Assembly (NCBI GenBank): GCA_001600635.1
Contig: BCKL01000030.1
Coordinates: 236,283 to 300,282, forward strand
Direction of reading: 5' to 3'
Source: Leucosporidium creatinivorum
Lineage: Eukaryota; Basidiomycota; Microbotryomycetes; Leucosporidiales; Leucosporidiaceae
DNA length: 64,000 bases
Shown: positions 10,301 through 25,171 of the stretch, in pieces
Layout of the letters: every line of letters starts with the position of its first letter
Numbering within the stretch: the stretch's first letter is position 1
Program-made: the position numbers and the translations under genes
The notes under the pieces: generated by a model
The model's input: only the letters and a program-made list of their open reading frames with translations
What the model was told of the DNA's origin: nothing
Database searches by the model: none

Positions 10301-11276
10301 AACGGAGATACAGTCCCGCCGAGGCCGAAGCGCACGGCCAAGAAGGTCGACAACTTCTCGGGCGCGCAAGAAGCTGCGAGGGCGATTGTGACGAACCCGG
10401 ATCTCGAGTTTGACTTTAGCGGGCAGTTCGGGCTCGGAGATGTGGGTGGGCAGTCGCAGGGAGAGGTATTGGGATTGGGAGTCGGCGGTGGTGGGAAGGG
10501 GAAGGGGAAGGGGAAGGATGAGGGGTGGCTGAGTGGGGAGAAGATGGATTTGGATGACTTGGAGGAGGAGAAGGAGGAGCCGACGCCCGTGCCGATGGAT
10601 ATGGACGAGGAGGAGGACGTCAAGATCAAGCCCTCGCCTTCGCGAACCCAGCACGCCATCAAATCCGAGCCTTCCCAATCCCAGCCCAAGCCCTTCATCC
10701 CCGAACTCACCCTCTCTGACGACGAAGACGAACCCGAAACCGAGGACGACGAGGCCCCTCCTCCCTCCAGCACCACTACCGCCGCCGCCGCCGCCTCTGC
10801 GCCGAGTGTCAAGCTGGACGAGTTGAACTACATCGACCACTTTGTGCGCGTGAGGGATGAGAAGGGCGTGGAGGTCGCGGTGAAGAGTCTGGTCGAGTTT
10901 GTGGGGAGGTTGGTCGAGAAGAGCTTCTCGACGCAGAATTATGAGAAGGCGGTCAAGGCGTTGAAGAGGGCGAGGGAGGAGGCTAGGAGTGTGAGTCGCT
11001 GCTCTCCTCTTTCTCGCCATCCCTCCTTCTTGCCCCTGGCCTCCTCGCCGCCTCCCCGTCGCCTCTTCGCCGAGCACTCGCTGACCCTGCTTCTTCGTCT
11101 CGCAGTCCCCCTCCTCCTACAACATACCCTTCACCACGCTCCTCACCTCCCTCCGCGCTAATCCCCACAAGACCGACTTCATTCCCCGCATCAAAGAAGC
11201 GGGAGTCGGAGCCATCATCGGGGCAAAGATGAGGGGTGGGATGACCGAGGAGGAGGGTGAGGCGTTGTTGCGTTGA
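7322..11276 (+). CDS. KU80: Ku80 subunit of the DNA end-binding Ku heterodimer
   Basis: With Ku70 it would load on double-strand ends, start non-homologous end joining and protect telomeres. Eleven exons fit in phase: 7322-7330, 7398-7553, 7629-7905, 8020-8194, 8261-8321, 8401-9378, 9475-9726, 9796-9974, 10040-10251, 10314-10990 and 11106-11276, giving 1048 residues. The N-terminal von Willebrand A-like part shows ALFVLDCSYSM and DIYLLTDGESESDW. The beta-barrel core follows, with MTLTMGS, VEDMLNGVGDLVGLK and ERKSCAVVRFVGKGT. The helical arm has DPLPWFRVADSYNP and NTLVYRLSNPYGPLPP. The C-terminal helical part has YEKAVKALKRARE. It is clearly longer than human Ku80 (732) because of two low-complexity acidic or basic inserts near residues 350-505 and 805-930. 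Confidence 0.9.
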
Positions 11277-11622
11277 GGAGGAGGATGAGTGCTGGGTTAC
11301 TTGCTTGCTTGCTTTGCTTGTTGTCGATACTTGATCTTGGTGCCCATCTCGAGCGAGAGGAGAAGGAGGGAGGCGAGTTGAGCTGACCCCGAGCGAAGGA
11401 CTGCTCGGCGCTCGGCTGAGCTCGGCTGCGCTTGCTGGGCTGTATGGAGAGCTCTCGATTCGCTGATCCCACTCTCAGTCTATCTGTAGCTATACATCTT
11501 CGACAGTCACCCCCGCTCTGAACGACGACCACCCTCGACCCCTCCGAACGAGCTGTGACCCTCGTCTCTCTCCCTCCTCCCACTCACTCGCTTTGCTCTC
11601 GACTCGTCGCTCGGCTCTCAGG
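11277..11622. other. Intergenic, KU80 to F-box gene
   Basis: No gene is seen. It contains the recurring word GCTCGGCG at 11403 and presumably the promoter of the F-box gene. Confidence 0.5.
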
Positions 11623-13868
11623 ATGGAAGCAAGCTTGTCGAAGCAGCTGGAGGAGCTCTCTGTGCACTCCGGGATTACTACAGGTGAGCTACAGCCTCTC
11701 CCCTTCAGCTCAGCTCGAGCCTTCGAAGCTGACACTCCGCGCGTCCTCTTAAACAGCACCTTCCATCCCCTCCGAGATCATCCAGCACATCCTCGGCTTC
11801 CTCGATCCCAAAGCTCAGGACACCCTCACCACCCTCCTCCACTGCCAGCTCGTCTCGCGCTCCTTCGCCGCCGCTTCGCTCGCCCCCGTCGTCTGGCGTC
11901 CGCTCGTCAAAGCTAGGTGGAAGCGAGGAGAGCTCAAGTATCCAGCGCATAAGCTACCGCTCGAGGAGGATCAAGATCTAGTCGACAAGCTCTTCCCCTC
12001 GCCTGCACGACACGCCCCTTCGGACCCCTTCCCCGTCTTCCGCGCTCGTTCGCAGCTCGACCAACTCACAAGGAAGCACGTCAACCTACTCGCTGCTGGC
12101 TCGCATGATCGACTCGTCTCTGTCGAGACCACCTCGGTGCTCGGCGACCTCGTTTTCGATCAGCTGGTGAGGCCCGCCGAGCGAGAGGACCCGAACGCCA
12201 GCGTAACGAGAGGAAGGTGGCGTCTCGAGCTCTTCTACTGTCCCCAACGATTTCAGGCAGCAAAGACCTGGCGCGCCATCTCTGAGCAGAGGATAGTTGC
12301 TGAGGAGGCGGTCGAGCTCGGCATTGCCGCCTTTGATGCTTTCCTCCCGATTGGTGTAGCGAGTCTGGTGCGCGCTGGGACCTAGCAGTCGAGTGTAAGT
12401 CGAGCTAACTTTGAAGTCATCCAGACCGCCGCCGTCCTCGAATCCTTCGCTACCTTCGCTGTCAAAGGCCTGGAGGTGCTGCAAGGCGGACTCGCATTCG
12501 GGGAGCGGATGGAGGTCAAGCTACGCATTCAACTCATCCTCAGCGTCCTCCGCGTCAAGCGACTGGATCCCCTGCAAGCCCACAGCAACGAGCTCCGAGT
12601 TAAGCTCGATCAAGTGAGTCGCTGCTGCCTGCCTGATCGTGTCGAGCTGACAGTCGTGCACCACTCTCAGATGTTCCTCGGCCTCGTGTTTCAACCGCTC
12701 GATACTGAGGAGGCCTCAAACCCAAATCTCAAGATGCTGCTCGACCCTCTCGCCTTCGCAGCAGTCTTCACGAGCGTGGCGCGGCATCTCCCACCGTCGC
12801 TCGCTCTAGCTATTAAGCTTTCTTCTGATGGGGCGCTCCGTATCTCGTGGCAAGGAGATCGCGGCGCAGCGTATATCGTTGACACGGCTTGCTCCATCGC
12901 TGTCTATCGCACGATGAAACCTGAGGAGGACCCGGCCTGGATGGCTCCCGACAGGCTGGTGAGCGGAGTCGGATTTGAGTGGTTGGGTGCGATGGAGCTA
13001 ACTGTGCTGCTCTCATACAGATCGCTGCGTATGCCGAACGCATGAGCCATTTCGCCGAGCTCGCCGAGCGAGGCCACGGCGATGAGCAGCAGTTGGCCGG
13101 CGTGGCTTCTTTCGCCTCTACGATCTGTTCCGCCTTCCTCGAACCCAGCTCTACGATCAAGCGCCGACTCCTTCCTGCCTTCGTCCATCAATTCCAGCGG
13201 GCTCGGACCCTCGACCTCGCCATCCTCGAACGCTGCATACTTCCAACCCTCATCGACCCTCGCATGATCACTTTGGCAAAGAAGGCGATCCGAGACACCA
13301 AATCCGAGGACGCGAAGCCGCCTACGCCCCATCGCCGACCCACCGATGGCTCGTTCAAGCTCAAGCTTCGCGTCGGCGATATCTTCCTTCTTCGTTCGAC
13401 GGGCGAGCTGGGTGTAGTCGCGGGATGGGAGGCTCGAGAGTCAGCAGGCGCGGTGCGACGTGAGATCTGCTGACTGTTGTGCCGTCTTGAGGTGATGCTC
13501 ACCCCTTCGTTCGCAGCTGCGCCTCGTCCCGCCCGAGCTGGTCGTGCGAAGGAGAAGGCTAGGCCTCTTCCTCGTCAAGTCGAATACGTCTACCTGGCGG
13601 TGCGTGGTCGTATTATGCTTCTCGAACGACCAGAGAATTGTTCGCTGACTCGTCCTCGTAGATCCTCGAATCTCAAACCGCCCACGCCGAGCCGAGCCGG
13701 CTGGTCGACGCCGAGCTTGACACCACGACGCGCCCGAGGGAAGCCCAAATCAGAGCACTACTACTGGCTGCACCCGTCGGGCGGCTCTTTAGAGATTGTC
13801 AGAAGGAATCTCGCCGAATTGTCTTCAACCCTTCCGCCGAGACGCTGGCGAGGTGGCCGGATGGCTAG
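11623..13868 (+). CDS. F-box protein with C-terminal YccV/HspQ-like domain (FBXO21 type)
   Basis: Likely a substrate receptor of an SCF ubiquitin ligase. Seven exons: 11623-11683, 11757-12367, 12425-12613, 12671-12958, 13021-13459, 13517-13599 and 13662-13868, total 625 residues. The F-box is at about residues 20-65, reading PSEIIQHILGFLD and then CQLVSRSFAAASLAPVVWR. A helical middle region occupies the place of the SirB1/transglutaminase-like part of FBXO21, but is too diverged to call firmly. The C-terminal domain shows KLRVGDIFLLRSTGELGVVAGW and then VEYVYLAILESQT, the pattern of YccV/hemimethylated-DNA-binding-like domains found in FBXO21 and bacterial HspQ. The frame of exon 6 was chosen because it alone avoids a stop and continues the YccV motif. 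The substrate is unknown. Confidence 0.8.
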
Positions 13869-14183
13869 GGAGGAGGGTCGGACCGCAGTAGGAGAGAATA
13901 GCTTTGGAACTTGCTTTGCTTTGTACCAGTTGGACCCGGTGGTGTGAGCGGACGCAGCCGCAAAAGAGCTCCAGAAAGGCTCGGCGATGCTGGTGACGAC
14001 CATCTCAGCTCCGAGAAGCAACCAACTGCTAGTTCAGGCTCTTCAAAAGCGACTGTTGGCACCTCTGCAAGCTTCCGAAGGTGCTGCAGCGAGCTGAGGT
14101 GCCTCCTCAGTCAGCTCCCTCTCGAAGCCCCAGCTCAACTTCGCCCTTCTCCCTTCGACGTCTCACTTCGCTCAAGGCTCACG
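13869..14183. other. Intergenic, F-box gene to FYV10
   Basis: Nothing recognisable is seen beyond the presumed promoter of the next gene. Confidence 0.5.
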
Positions 14184-15827
14184 ATGAGCTCTTCGAAACT
14201 CAATCCAAACGAGGTGCTCTTACTCGACCAGGCCACCCTCAAAGTAAGCTGCTGCTCTGTCGCCCCACAGGCCGCATCCCGCTGACCTCTCTCAATAGGC
14301 GCCCGTCGACAACCTCCGTCGCCTACAGAAGGTCACTCAGAAGTTCTTCGAGCATAACTTGGGCCCTACCTCTACGTTCCAGCGCGACTTGGACGACGTC
14401 CTGCGCAAGAGCGCCATCGCCTCGTCCTCGACCTCATCAGCCGACACGGCGGACGGAGGCGAAGCTCAGCGGGCAGAGATGCTCAAGACGGTCGAAGGGA
14501 TGCTCGCCAAGATGCGCAACACCAAACGCAAGCTCGCAGACCTCTCGGCGCAATCGGCAGCGGCTACCCAGGTGGCGAGCGCGCGACTGGACCATCTCGC
14601 CGCCCTGCCGGACTCGAGCGATGCTGCAGGCTATCCAGCGTGGGCTCGCAAGAGGCTGTCGCACCAGCTGAGCGATTACTTCTTGCGCTCTACTCCGCCC
14701 CTCAAAAGGTCAGCGGCGGTACTCGCTCGGGAGGAGGGGATCGAGGAGCTAGTCGACGTTGAGCTGTGGGAGGAGTTGGCCAAGGCGGAGAAGGGACTGA
14801 GGGAGGGGAGATTGGAGGAGGTGCTCAGCTGGGTAGGAGAGAACCGCACCACGCTCAAGAAGATGAAGGTGAGCCTGCTCGGCAGTCTCCAGCTCGACCG
14901 AAGCTCATGCGGCGTCCTTCGCAGTCGACGCTCGAGTTCACCATCCATCTACAAGCCTACATCGAGCTCTGCAGGTCGAGGTCACTGAACGAAGCCATTG
15001 CTTACGTCAAGAGGAACCTCTCGCCGGTCACCGTGTCGGAGCTGAGCGCCGGAGGAGGGACCTCGCAGATGGAGGAGCTAAGCCGAGCCATGGCGTTGCT
15101 CGCATACGCTCCCGACACAACCTGCCAGATCTACCAGGTGAGGAGAGATATCTGACTGGTGAGCCCGAGGCGTAGCTAACGGCCTCGACCACTGCAGGAG
15201 CTCTACTCGCCCGCACGATGGGACTACCTCCTCGACCATTTCCGCTCGACCTTCCTCTCCCTACACTCTCTCCCCTCGGTCCCACTTCTCCACATGTCGC
15301 TACAAGCTGGTATCGCCTCCCTCAAGACCCCCATTTGCTGCCCACTACCCTCTTCCGCCCTCTCCACCAACAAGCTCAACGGCTCGGCGCCCCCGGTTCA
15401 TCCTCTAGAAGGCAATCCCTCGGCCGAGTGCCCGATTTGCTCGAGCCCACTCGGACAGCTGGCACCAGAGGTCCCTTACTCGCATCACGTCAACTCGACT
15501 ATTGTGTGCAGCATCAGTGGCAAGGTCGTCGAGGGAGATGGAGGAGAGGGTGGGCAGCTGGTCGCTCTGCAGAGCAGAATGACGGGCGAAGCGAGGGTCT
15601 ACTCGAAGGAGGTGAGTGTCTAAGGCTATCCCCCGAGGTTTGAGCGCTGCTGATGCCCGTCTCCTACAGGGATTGGTCCTCCGAGCTTCGCAGCATCCCG
15701 AAGGCAAGCTCGTCGACCCTCATACAGGCGAGGTGTTCCAATGGGAAGATATGAAGAAGGTGAGTTGTATGTCACGCCTCTTTTGGGCTGCTCGCTGACT
15801 ATTAACCTGCAGGTCTTCATCTCGTGA
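14184..15827 (+). CDS. FYV10: Fyv10/Gid9 (MAEA) subunit of the GID/CTLH E3 ubiquitin ligase
   Basis: In yeast this subunit pairs with Rmd5 to form the RING module that degrades gluconeogenic enzymes. Six exons: 14184-14243, 14299-14868, 14925-15137, 15198-15611, 15670-15759 and 15813-15827, total 453 residues. In order: a helical N-terminus; a LisH-like stretch (RKRLSHQLSDYFLR); the CTLH region, with LWEELAKAEKGLREGR and ALSWVGEN-like sequence, then FTIHLQAYIELCRS; the CRA region (AIAYVKRNLSP, ELSRAMALLAY); and a C-terminal atypical RING reading ECPICSSPL, then CSISGKVV, and a final DPHTGEVFQWEDMKKVFIS. The last exon codes only four residues, and the ending VFIS matches the short end typical of the family. 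Confidence 0.85.
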
Positions 15828-16058
15828 AGGAAGAGAGCGAAAGGGAGCTGGTCCGAGGTTCGATTTGTGCAGCCGTGTCCGAGTTTGTTGTAGCTATACA
15901 ACGCGCCTGCTGTTCTGTAAAGATATCGCTTCACATGTCGGTACAGGCTTGACCCCCTTCAACATCAGACCTTAAGTGCGAAAGTCGGCGCTCCTCCTTG
16001 GTCAACAACCACTTCGTCGTTCGTGCTCGTCTCTTTCGCTTCGACTCTGTTCGGGATC

Positions 16059-19249
<3,191 letters not shown>

Positions 19250-19397
19250 TCTGGGCTCGGCGCTCAATCCAGCTCTCTTTCTTATCTAGCTCTCTCCCTC
19301 GCTCTGTGACAGCAAAGAGAGCTGCAAATGGGTATATAATTGCTTGTGGGTATCTACATGCGTTGACTCTGAGCCTGCGAAGCTCGGCGAGCGATGA

Positions 19398-21090
19398 CTA
19401 GAACTCCTCCCCCTCGCTGGCCTGCTCTTCATCCGTCAGCTCGTCCTCGTACTCCATCGAGAACTGCTCCCAGCCCTCGGCTTTCTTCCACGTCCAGCCG
19501 TCGCTTGATGGTGGGATCTCGAGGGGGAGGAAGACGGTCGCCCAGTGACTGCGAGGGTAAAGATCAGCGTCGCCGAGCAGAGCCGAATCGCGAAAAGCGC
19601 GATTGGGGAAGGGGGGAGCTCACTATCGACCAGGACCAATGTTGAAGAAGTATTGGAGGTTCTCGCGCCGGCCAAGATGGTAAGGATTGCGGAACTCGCG
19701 ACCTCGAGATTTGGCCGTCTTGCGATACCAGTCTGCAGGGAAATGGGTCAGCGGGAAAGAGGGAATGAGTGACAGCGTCACGCACCGTTATCGTGCGACT
19801 CTACGGCGCTTTCACCGAGCATAACGAGCCAGACTTGGCTGCCGAGGGAGGAAGGGGTCAGCCATCGCCGAGCGTAGCAGTGAAGGAGGACTCACAAGAT
19901 GCCCATGACACCAACGGCTAGAGACATGACAGCAGCAAGAATGAAGAGGAGGAGCATGAAGGCCCTTGGTACGTGGTGTGGCCATTCCTGCGAGGGAGGA
20001 CGATCAGCTTCGGTGCGAGCACGAAGGGGACCACTCGACGCACCTGGCTGAAGCTCAACGCTGCCATCAACGGCTTCCATCCCCAGAAAGCGGCGAAACC
20101 ACATGCAACCGAGAAATAGAGGAGGAAGAGAAGGAAGTAGCGCTCGTTATGCAGGCCGACGCATTGCTTGATCCACGGGCAGCTGTAGTTGTGGCGAAGT
20201 CAGCGAGCCGCCAGTGCAGGGAGAAGATGGAGAGCGTACTGGTGATCGAACTTGAGGATGCAAGTCCGGCAAACGGAGCAGTGGTGAGAGCGTTCTGCGG
20301 AGCGGAAGTAGGGTGAGTTGCTGGCTCGCGCAGTTGCCCTTTGGAACAGGCTCACCTGGCTTCGGTGGTCGCACGCCGTCCACCGGGATACACTTCTTGC
20401 ATGTCCGACCCCTCCTATCTGCCCGTGCATGTCGACTCTCTTTGTCCATCGGCGAAGAGAAGTTGGCCGAGGAAGCCGAGCCGTGGCTCGTCGATGCTGC
20501 TCGTTCGACTTGAGCTGCTTGGATCTCGCGAATAGCTCTGGACCGTCTCGGATCCTCCTTTCCCCTTGATGACAAGCTGCGGAGTGGGCCGAAGCAGAGA
20601 GCTGAAGGGAGGAGCGCCGAGAGGCTGCGAGGGGCGATGTAAGGGCGTGGTGGGTCGAGAGGGGAGCCGGGGCGGACGGTGACCGCCTTGTAGTCTATAG
20701 GGAAGACGTGTTAGTATCTGAGCAAGCTGCGGCCGTCTCAGAGCACTCACAGTGGAAGGAGAACATCCAGACGAGGTAGACGCTCGTGAAGGTGCCGAAG
20801 AGGAAGTAGAGCCACGAGGTCTCCGAGTCAAGGAAGACCGATGGGTAGACGACATCGAAGAAGGTGATTGCGCACCCTCCGATGAGGATGCAAGCGAGAG
20901 CAACAAAGACGGGGCCGACATGGCCTGGAGGGAGGGAGCACCCGTCAGCTGAGAAGCCCGAGTCAAGGACAGCAGAACAGGGGAGAGCACAGTACATACC
21001 TGTGAGTCTGTCCATGCCCTTCTCGAAGCGCTTGAAGGTGCGAAAGACACATCTTGAGCAGGCGCTGAACAGCGGCACTGACCTCACCAT
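19398..21090 (-). CDS. DHHC palmitoyltransferase (PFA3-like)
   Basis: It attaches palmitate to cysteines of membrane-associated proteins. Nine exons in phase: 21090-21000, 20924-20751, 20694-20356, 20294-20240, 20182-20044, 19987-19896, 19838-19786, 19732-19624 and 19548-19398, total 400 residues. Two hydrophobic segments (FVALACILIGGCAITFF and SWLYFLFGTFTSVYLVWMF) precede a cytosolic loop. The cysteine-rich domain reads [23 protein letters not shown]; the DHHC codons are split across two introns. Two more membrane segments follow (FLLFLFYFSVACGFAAFWG and FMLLLFILAAVMSLAVGVM). After them come the QYFFNIGP region, like the TTxE/NxxF area of the family, and an acidic tail. A four-segment topology fits Pfa3-type enzymes, but the exact ortholog is not certain. 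Confidence 0.87.
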
Positions 21091-21631
21091 CTCAGCGAAC
21101 GTCGTAGAGCTCTAAAGACTTGGCTGGGGTTGCGGGGAGAGCGCCGAGAACTTTGTACTCGTCCTGTTGGTAGTGTGGTAGAACCAGTGCAGTGCAGGAA
21201 GCTAAGCAGTTGACCTCTCCGGATTCAAGACTTGGGCGCTGCGCGTCGCTCAGCAGCTCTCCCTCCTCCTCGTCGCCTCGACCAAGCCGCGATGGGAGCT
21301 TCTGTACACTCGGTCGATCTCAAGCCTCGAGGCCCCAGGCGGGAAAAGGCGATCCTCGAGTTTTAGCCCGCCCTCTCTCTCAGACGCGCCGAGCCCGCCT
21401 CCCCTCGACGCCATCTCGCTTCTTCCTCTGGAATCGCTCCGAAACGAGGCTCCGGCGGGCTCGCTCGGCGCTTCAACTAGCAAGCAATGCTAATGCTTCT
21501 ACGACATTAGCGAGGCGGGCTATGGCAGCCTCTGCGAGACCAGACGAGGGGAACAGCTCGCCCCTCCTTCTTTCTTCCTTCCACCTCGCTCGTCTACCGC
21601 CTCCGACCATACACGCAAGATCTTTACCAAC
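21091..21631. other. Divergent intergenic region
   Basis: No gene is seen. It should contain the promoters of the DHHC gene (leftward) and of the repeat-bearing membrane protein (rightward). Open frames here look like noise. Confidence 0.5.
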
Positions 21632-24600
21632 ATGCCTGCACTCTTTGCCCGCCACAACGCCAAGCGACAGCGTCTCTCGGCCGAACCCAACTTGCTCGAG
21701 CGTGCGAATGATGGCTTCTGGACACCAGGTGAGCGGCGCTGGGAAAGCAGCCACTCGGCGAAGCTCACTCTGATTCACTGTACAGCCATGGGAGAGACTA
21801 ACGCCGCTCCAGTCCGTATCATCAACCCCAAGCACACCGCCGTCGTCGCCGAGCCGACCGTTTTCACTATCGAATCCCCTACCATTGTCACTCTCACGCC
21901 TAGCGTAATGGTCGTGACCGTCACCTCTCTGGTAGAGGAGACTGTACCTACACCAACCCCCACTTTCGCCGCCACCCTCTCCACCGAAGGCAAGCTCTTC
22001 GGAGGATCCTCGTCTTCGGCCATCAAGATCATCAACGGCTCGGATGAGGCGACCACATCAAGTGCACTCGAAACGGAGTCCTCGTCACCCAGTACCACCG
22101 ACTACACTACGCCTTTACCCAGCGCCTCGGCAGCACTTTCGGAGTCAAATTCGGGGGCCGTCTCGAGCACGGACGCACCCTTGGACAGCTCGAGCTCAGC
22201 AGAGCCATCTGCTACTGAGACGGAGAGGCTGTTCGGGCTGCCCTCGCAGAGCCAGATCGCTCTCGTGTCAACCTCGGCTGAGTCGCTCGAGTCGTTGTGA
22301 GTTCTCTCTTCCCCTTCCGCTCTACAAGTCCCGCTAATCTGTCGACTTTCGCAGAGCATCGATCACTACTGCCGCAGTTCCCACCGTCGCCCTACAGAGC
22401 GCACCGCCAGTCGTCAGCTTCCCCTCTTCGTCGGCAAGCTCGTCCGAGGAAGCCATCTTCTCGCTCGCCTCCAGCCGAATCGCCGTCGTCGCTTCCTCCT
22501 CCTCTGAGACTCTCTCCGCCTCCGTCACCCTTTCAAGCATCATCAGTGCATCAAGCGCCTTGCCTCTCGCTACCTCACTCCCGTAAGTTCTCCCGTCTCA
22601 ATTCGTTCTCGACACCATCTGACCCATGCTCCGTTCTCAGCGTCTCATCGGCCTCTTCTGCATCATCAAGCAGCGAGAAGCTCTTCAGCATCGCTCCCAG
22701 TCGCATTGCCGCCGTCTCAACTGGAGCCGAATCCTCTTCCAGCTTGGCAGCCGCCTCGTCGTCTCGGCGCTCAGTCTCCTTGGCTTCCTCCGCCTCCTCT
22801 GTCTCCTCCGCCTCAGCAGCAGCTTCTCGCTCAGCTGCTGCCACCGCTCATGGCGGAGGCTCCCCCTCTCCGACTACCTCCTCCTCTCGCTCAACCTCCA
22901 CTGGCGCATCCACCTCGGACGACGTCGCCGGCAGCAGTGGTCAAACCTCCACCGAGCAATTCTTCAGGTCGATCGGCCGCTCGCCCATCTCTATCACCAT
23001 CACCGCCCTCGTCAGCGTCGCCATTCTCGCCATCATCCTTGGCATCGTCGCCTTCTTCACTCGCCGATGCGTGAGGCGTCGAAGGAGGGCCGCCGCTGGG
23101 CACCGTCAGCTCAGCAGCGAGGGAGGATCTCCTCGTCTGGGCGCAGGCGCCTGGGGCGAGAAAGACATGGAGGAGAAAGGCGGAGACGCGGACTCGGACG
23201 ACGAGACGGACGAGGAGGCGGTCTGGCGTCGTCGAGTGGATAGGATGAACGCCCAGGCGGCGCAACGCTACCCTTCCCTCGCCCCCGCCGCTCCCCTCGC
23301 CAGGATGAGGAGTCAGCTCGCTGTTGCTCCCGAGATGAGCCCCATCAGTGAGCAAATGACCTCGAGCGACTGGACCTCCTTCATCGGCGACGGCGACTGG
23401 GGAGAGTCGGTCGATGGAAGGAGCAGGACGGGCAGCATCGACTCGAACGCCTCGACAACCGAGCCCGCCATCCTCGCCTCGTTCAGCACCAAGGGACTGG
23501 GTCCCAACAACAGCAATCCTCACCCTCTCCGCCACTCCTGGGTTCCCTCCTTCGGCTCCTTCGACTCCCCTTCGCTCAAATCCCTCGGTTCTCCCTCCTC
23601 TCAATACTCGCCCGACGACGAGGAGTCTTTGGTAGCTGGCCTTCCTCCTACTCCTCGCTCCCGCAACTTCAGTACCACCGAGCCCGCTTCGCCCAGCACC
23701 ATCAAGGAGGCACCCCACTCGCCGAGCAAGACCAACCTCCAGCACTCGCTGGATCGACTCGTCGGCTCGGCGGCCGAGTACCTCGGAGGCTTCTTCTCGG
23801 ACGACGGCCACAGCAAGCTGGAGGAGGCGGATCACTACACGGCCTTCAAGAGCCCTCGCAAAGCCCCTCCTACTCCCATCGTCATCCCTCCTACTCCTCG
23901 CGCCCTCGCCTCGCCTCCCACCTTCAGCGGCCCCGCCTTCCCTGAGCGCGCCGCCACCTACACCGCCGCTGCAGCCGAGGATACCTCTCGTCCAGCCACT
24001 TCGCGCGGAACCAACCTCTCCTTCCTCGAGCGTAGCTACTCGGACGGCGCTCAATTCCTCGGCGTTGCTCATGGTCACGTCGCGAGGAGCGTGAGGGGCA
24101 AGTTGGCGGTCGCTGCTGGCAGGGAGAAGCCGCTTTACAGCAGCAGTAAGGGAGTGACGAGCTGGTCGTTGGACGAGGAGGCAGCCAAGGAGGCTTGCGA
24201 GCAGGACTCGCTTCTCGGCGGCGCCGGATCGTCGCCGGTGCAGCGACCTCAAAACGTGGACTCTATCGACCCCTTCGACGACTCTCACGCCGCTCGCGCA
24301 CCGCAGTCCCCTCCTTCCCCGACCACTCGCGCCGAGACGCCTCCTCCCACCTCCGCTTCTCAGCCTCTCCTTCCCTTCCTCTCGCCTTTCGGCAACCCTC
24401 GTTCGATGGACTTCCCCGCCGCCAACGCCAACGCCGACGAGGACAAGGAGAAGGATAGTAACTACTGGTCAGACGAGACGACTTCCACCATCAAGCGACC
24501 TCTCTCGATGGGCAGCACCATCCGCCCTACGCCGAGGAAGGAGCGCCCCCTCGCCGCTACTCTCGTCACTCGTCGTTTCTCCACCAACTCGGCATCCTCC

Positions 24601-24912
24601 TCTTCTTCCTCCGACAACGACGACCAAGGCAAGCGTACCTCGAGTCAGCTGCAGCGCAGCTTTTCCGACTCGCAGATCGCTGCCTCCACTACTCGGCCTC
24701 GACCGGTTTCGACGGCTTCGACGGGCACCTTCGGCTCGAGGGACAGCGAGGAGGACGAGACGACCAGTACGGAGAGTGGAGGGAGCGATGAGAGCGATAG
24801 TTCGAGGACTAAGAGGGAGCGGATGAGGAGGATCGAGGAGCAGGAGAGGACAAGGAGACTCATGGCCGAGAGGAGGAGGAGGAGCAGTGGCGAGATCATC
24901 AAGAGGGTTTAG
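21632..24912 (+). CDS. Unrecognised single-pass membrane protein with Ser/Thr-rich repeat ectodomain
   Basis: Not recognised as any named family. Four exons (21632-21728, 21786-22296, 22355-22582, 22641-24912) give 1035 residues. The first 390 or so residues are Ser/Thr/Ala-rich. They contain four loose copies of a motif (Lys/Arg/Ile-Leu/Phe-Phe-Gly/Ser...Ser-x-Ile-Ala-x-Val) near residues 101, 179, 236 and 291, for example LFGLPSQSQIALVSTSAESL and IFSLASSRIAVVASSSSETL. One membrane segment lies at about 394-416 (ITALVSVAILAIILGIVAFF), followed at once by RRCVRRRRR, which predicts N-outside/C-inside. The tail of about 610 residues is disordered, with RSYSDGA and RSFSDSQ sites that look like basophilic kinase targets. 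No N-terminal signal peptide is visible, so either the segment is a reverse anchor or an upstream exon was missed. The layout resembles fungal cell-surface sensors, which is inference only. Confidence 0.65.
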
Positions 24913-25171
24913 TTAGGGTTCAGTCTTGGATATCATCGGTTTTCTGTAGGGTTTTGACTGTTGTGTGGCATCTTATTCTCGCTTTCGTATATCCTTTCGA
25001 GCTCGGTCTTCGCGAGCTTGCCTCTGGCGGTCCTCATCCACTACAGCGAGCCAGGGGAGAGAGAATCAAGATATCTTCCGTTTCTTGCGAGGCTATCGGT
25101 ATACACAGGCGCGCTCGGATCAAGCTATCCTTCTCCTTCGCCATCGCCGAGCTTCATCGCTCCTCGCTCCT

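Noticed and set aside
22891-24288. Minus-strand frame of 465 codons opposite the membrane protein
   Set aside because: Arg/Gly/Glu-rich antisense shadow of a Ser/Pro-rich coding exon; the plus-strand reading has phase-consistent introns and a membrane segment.
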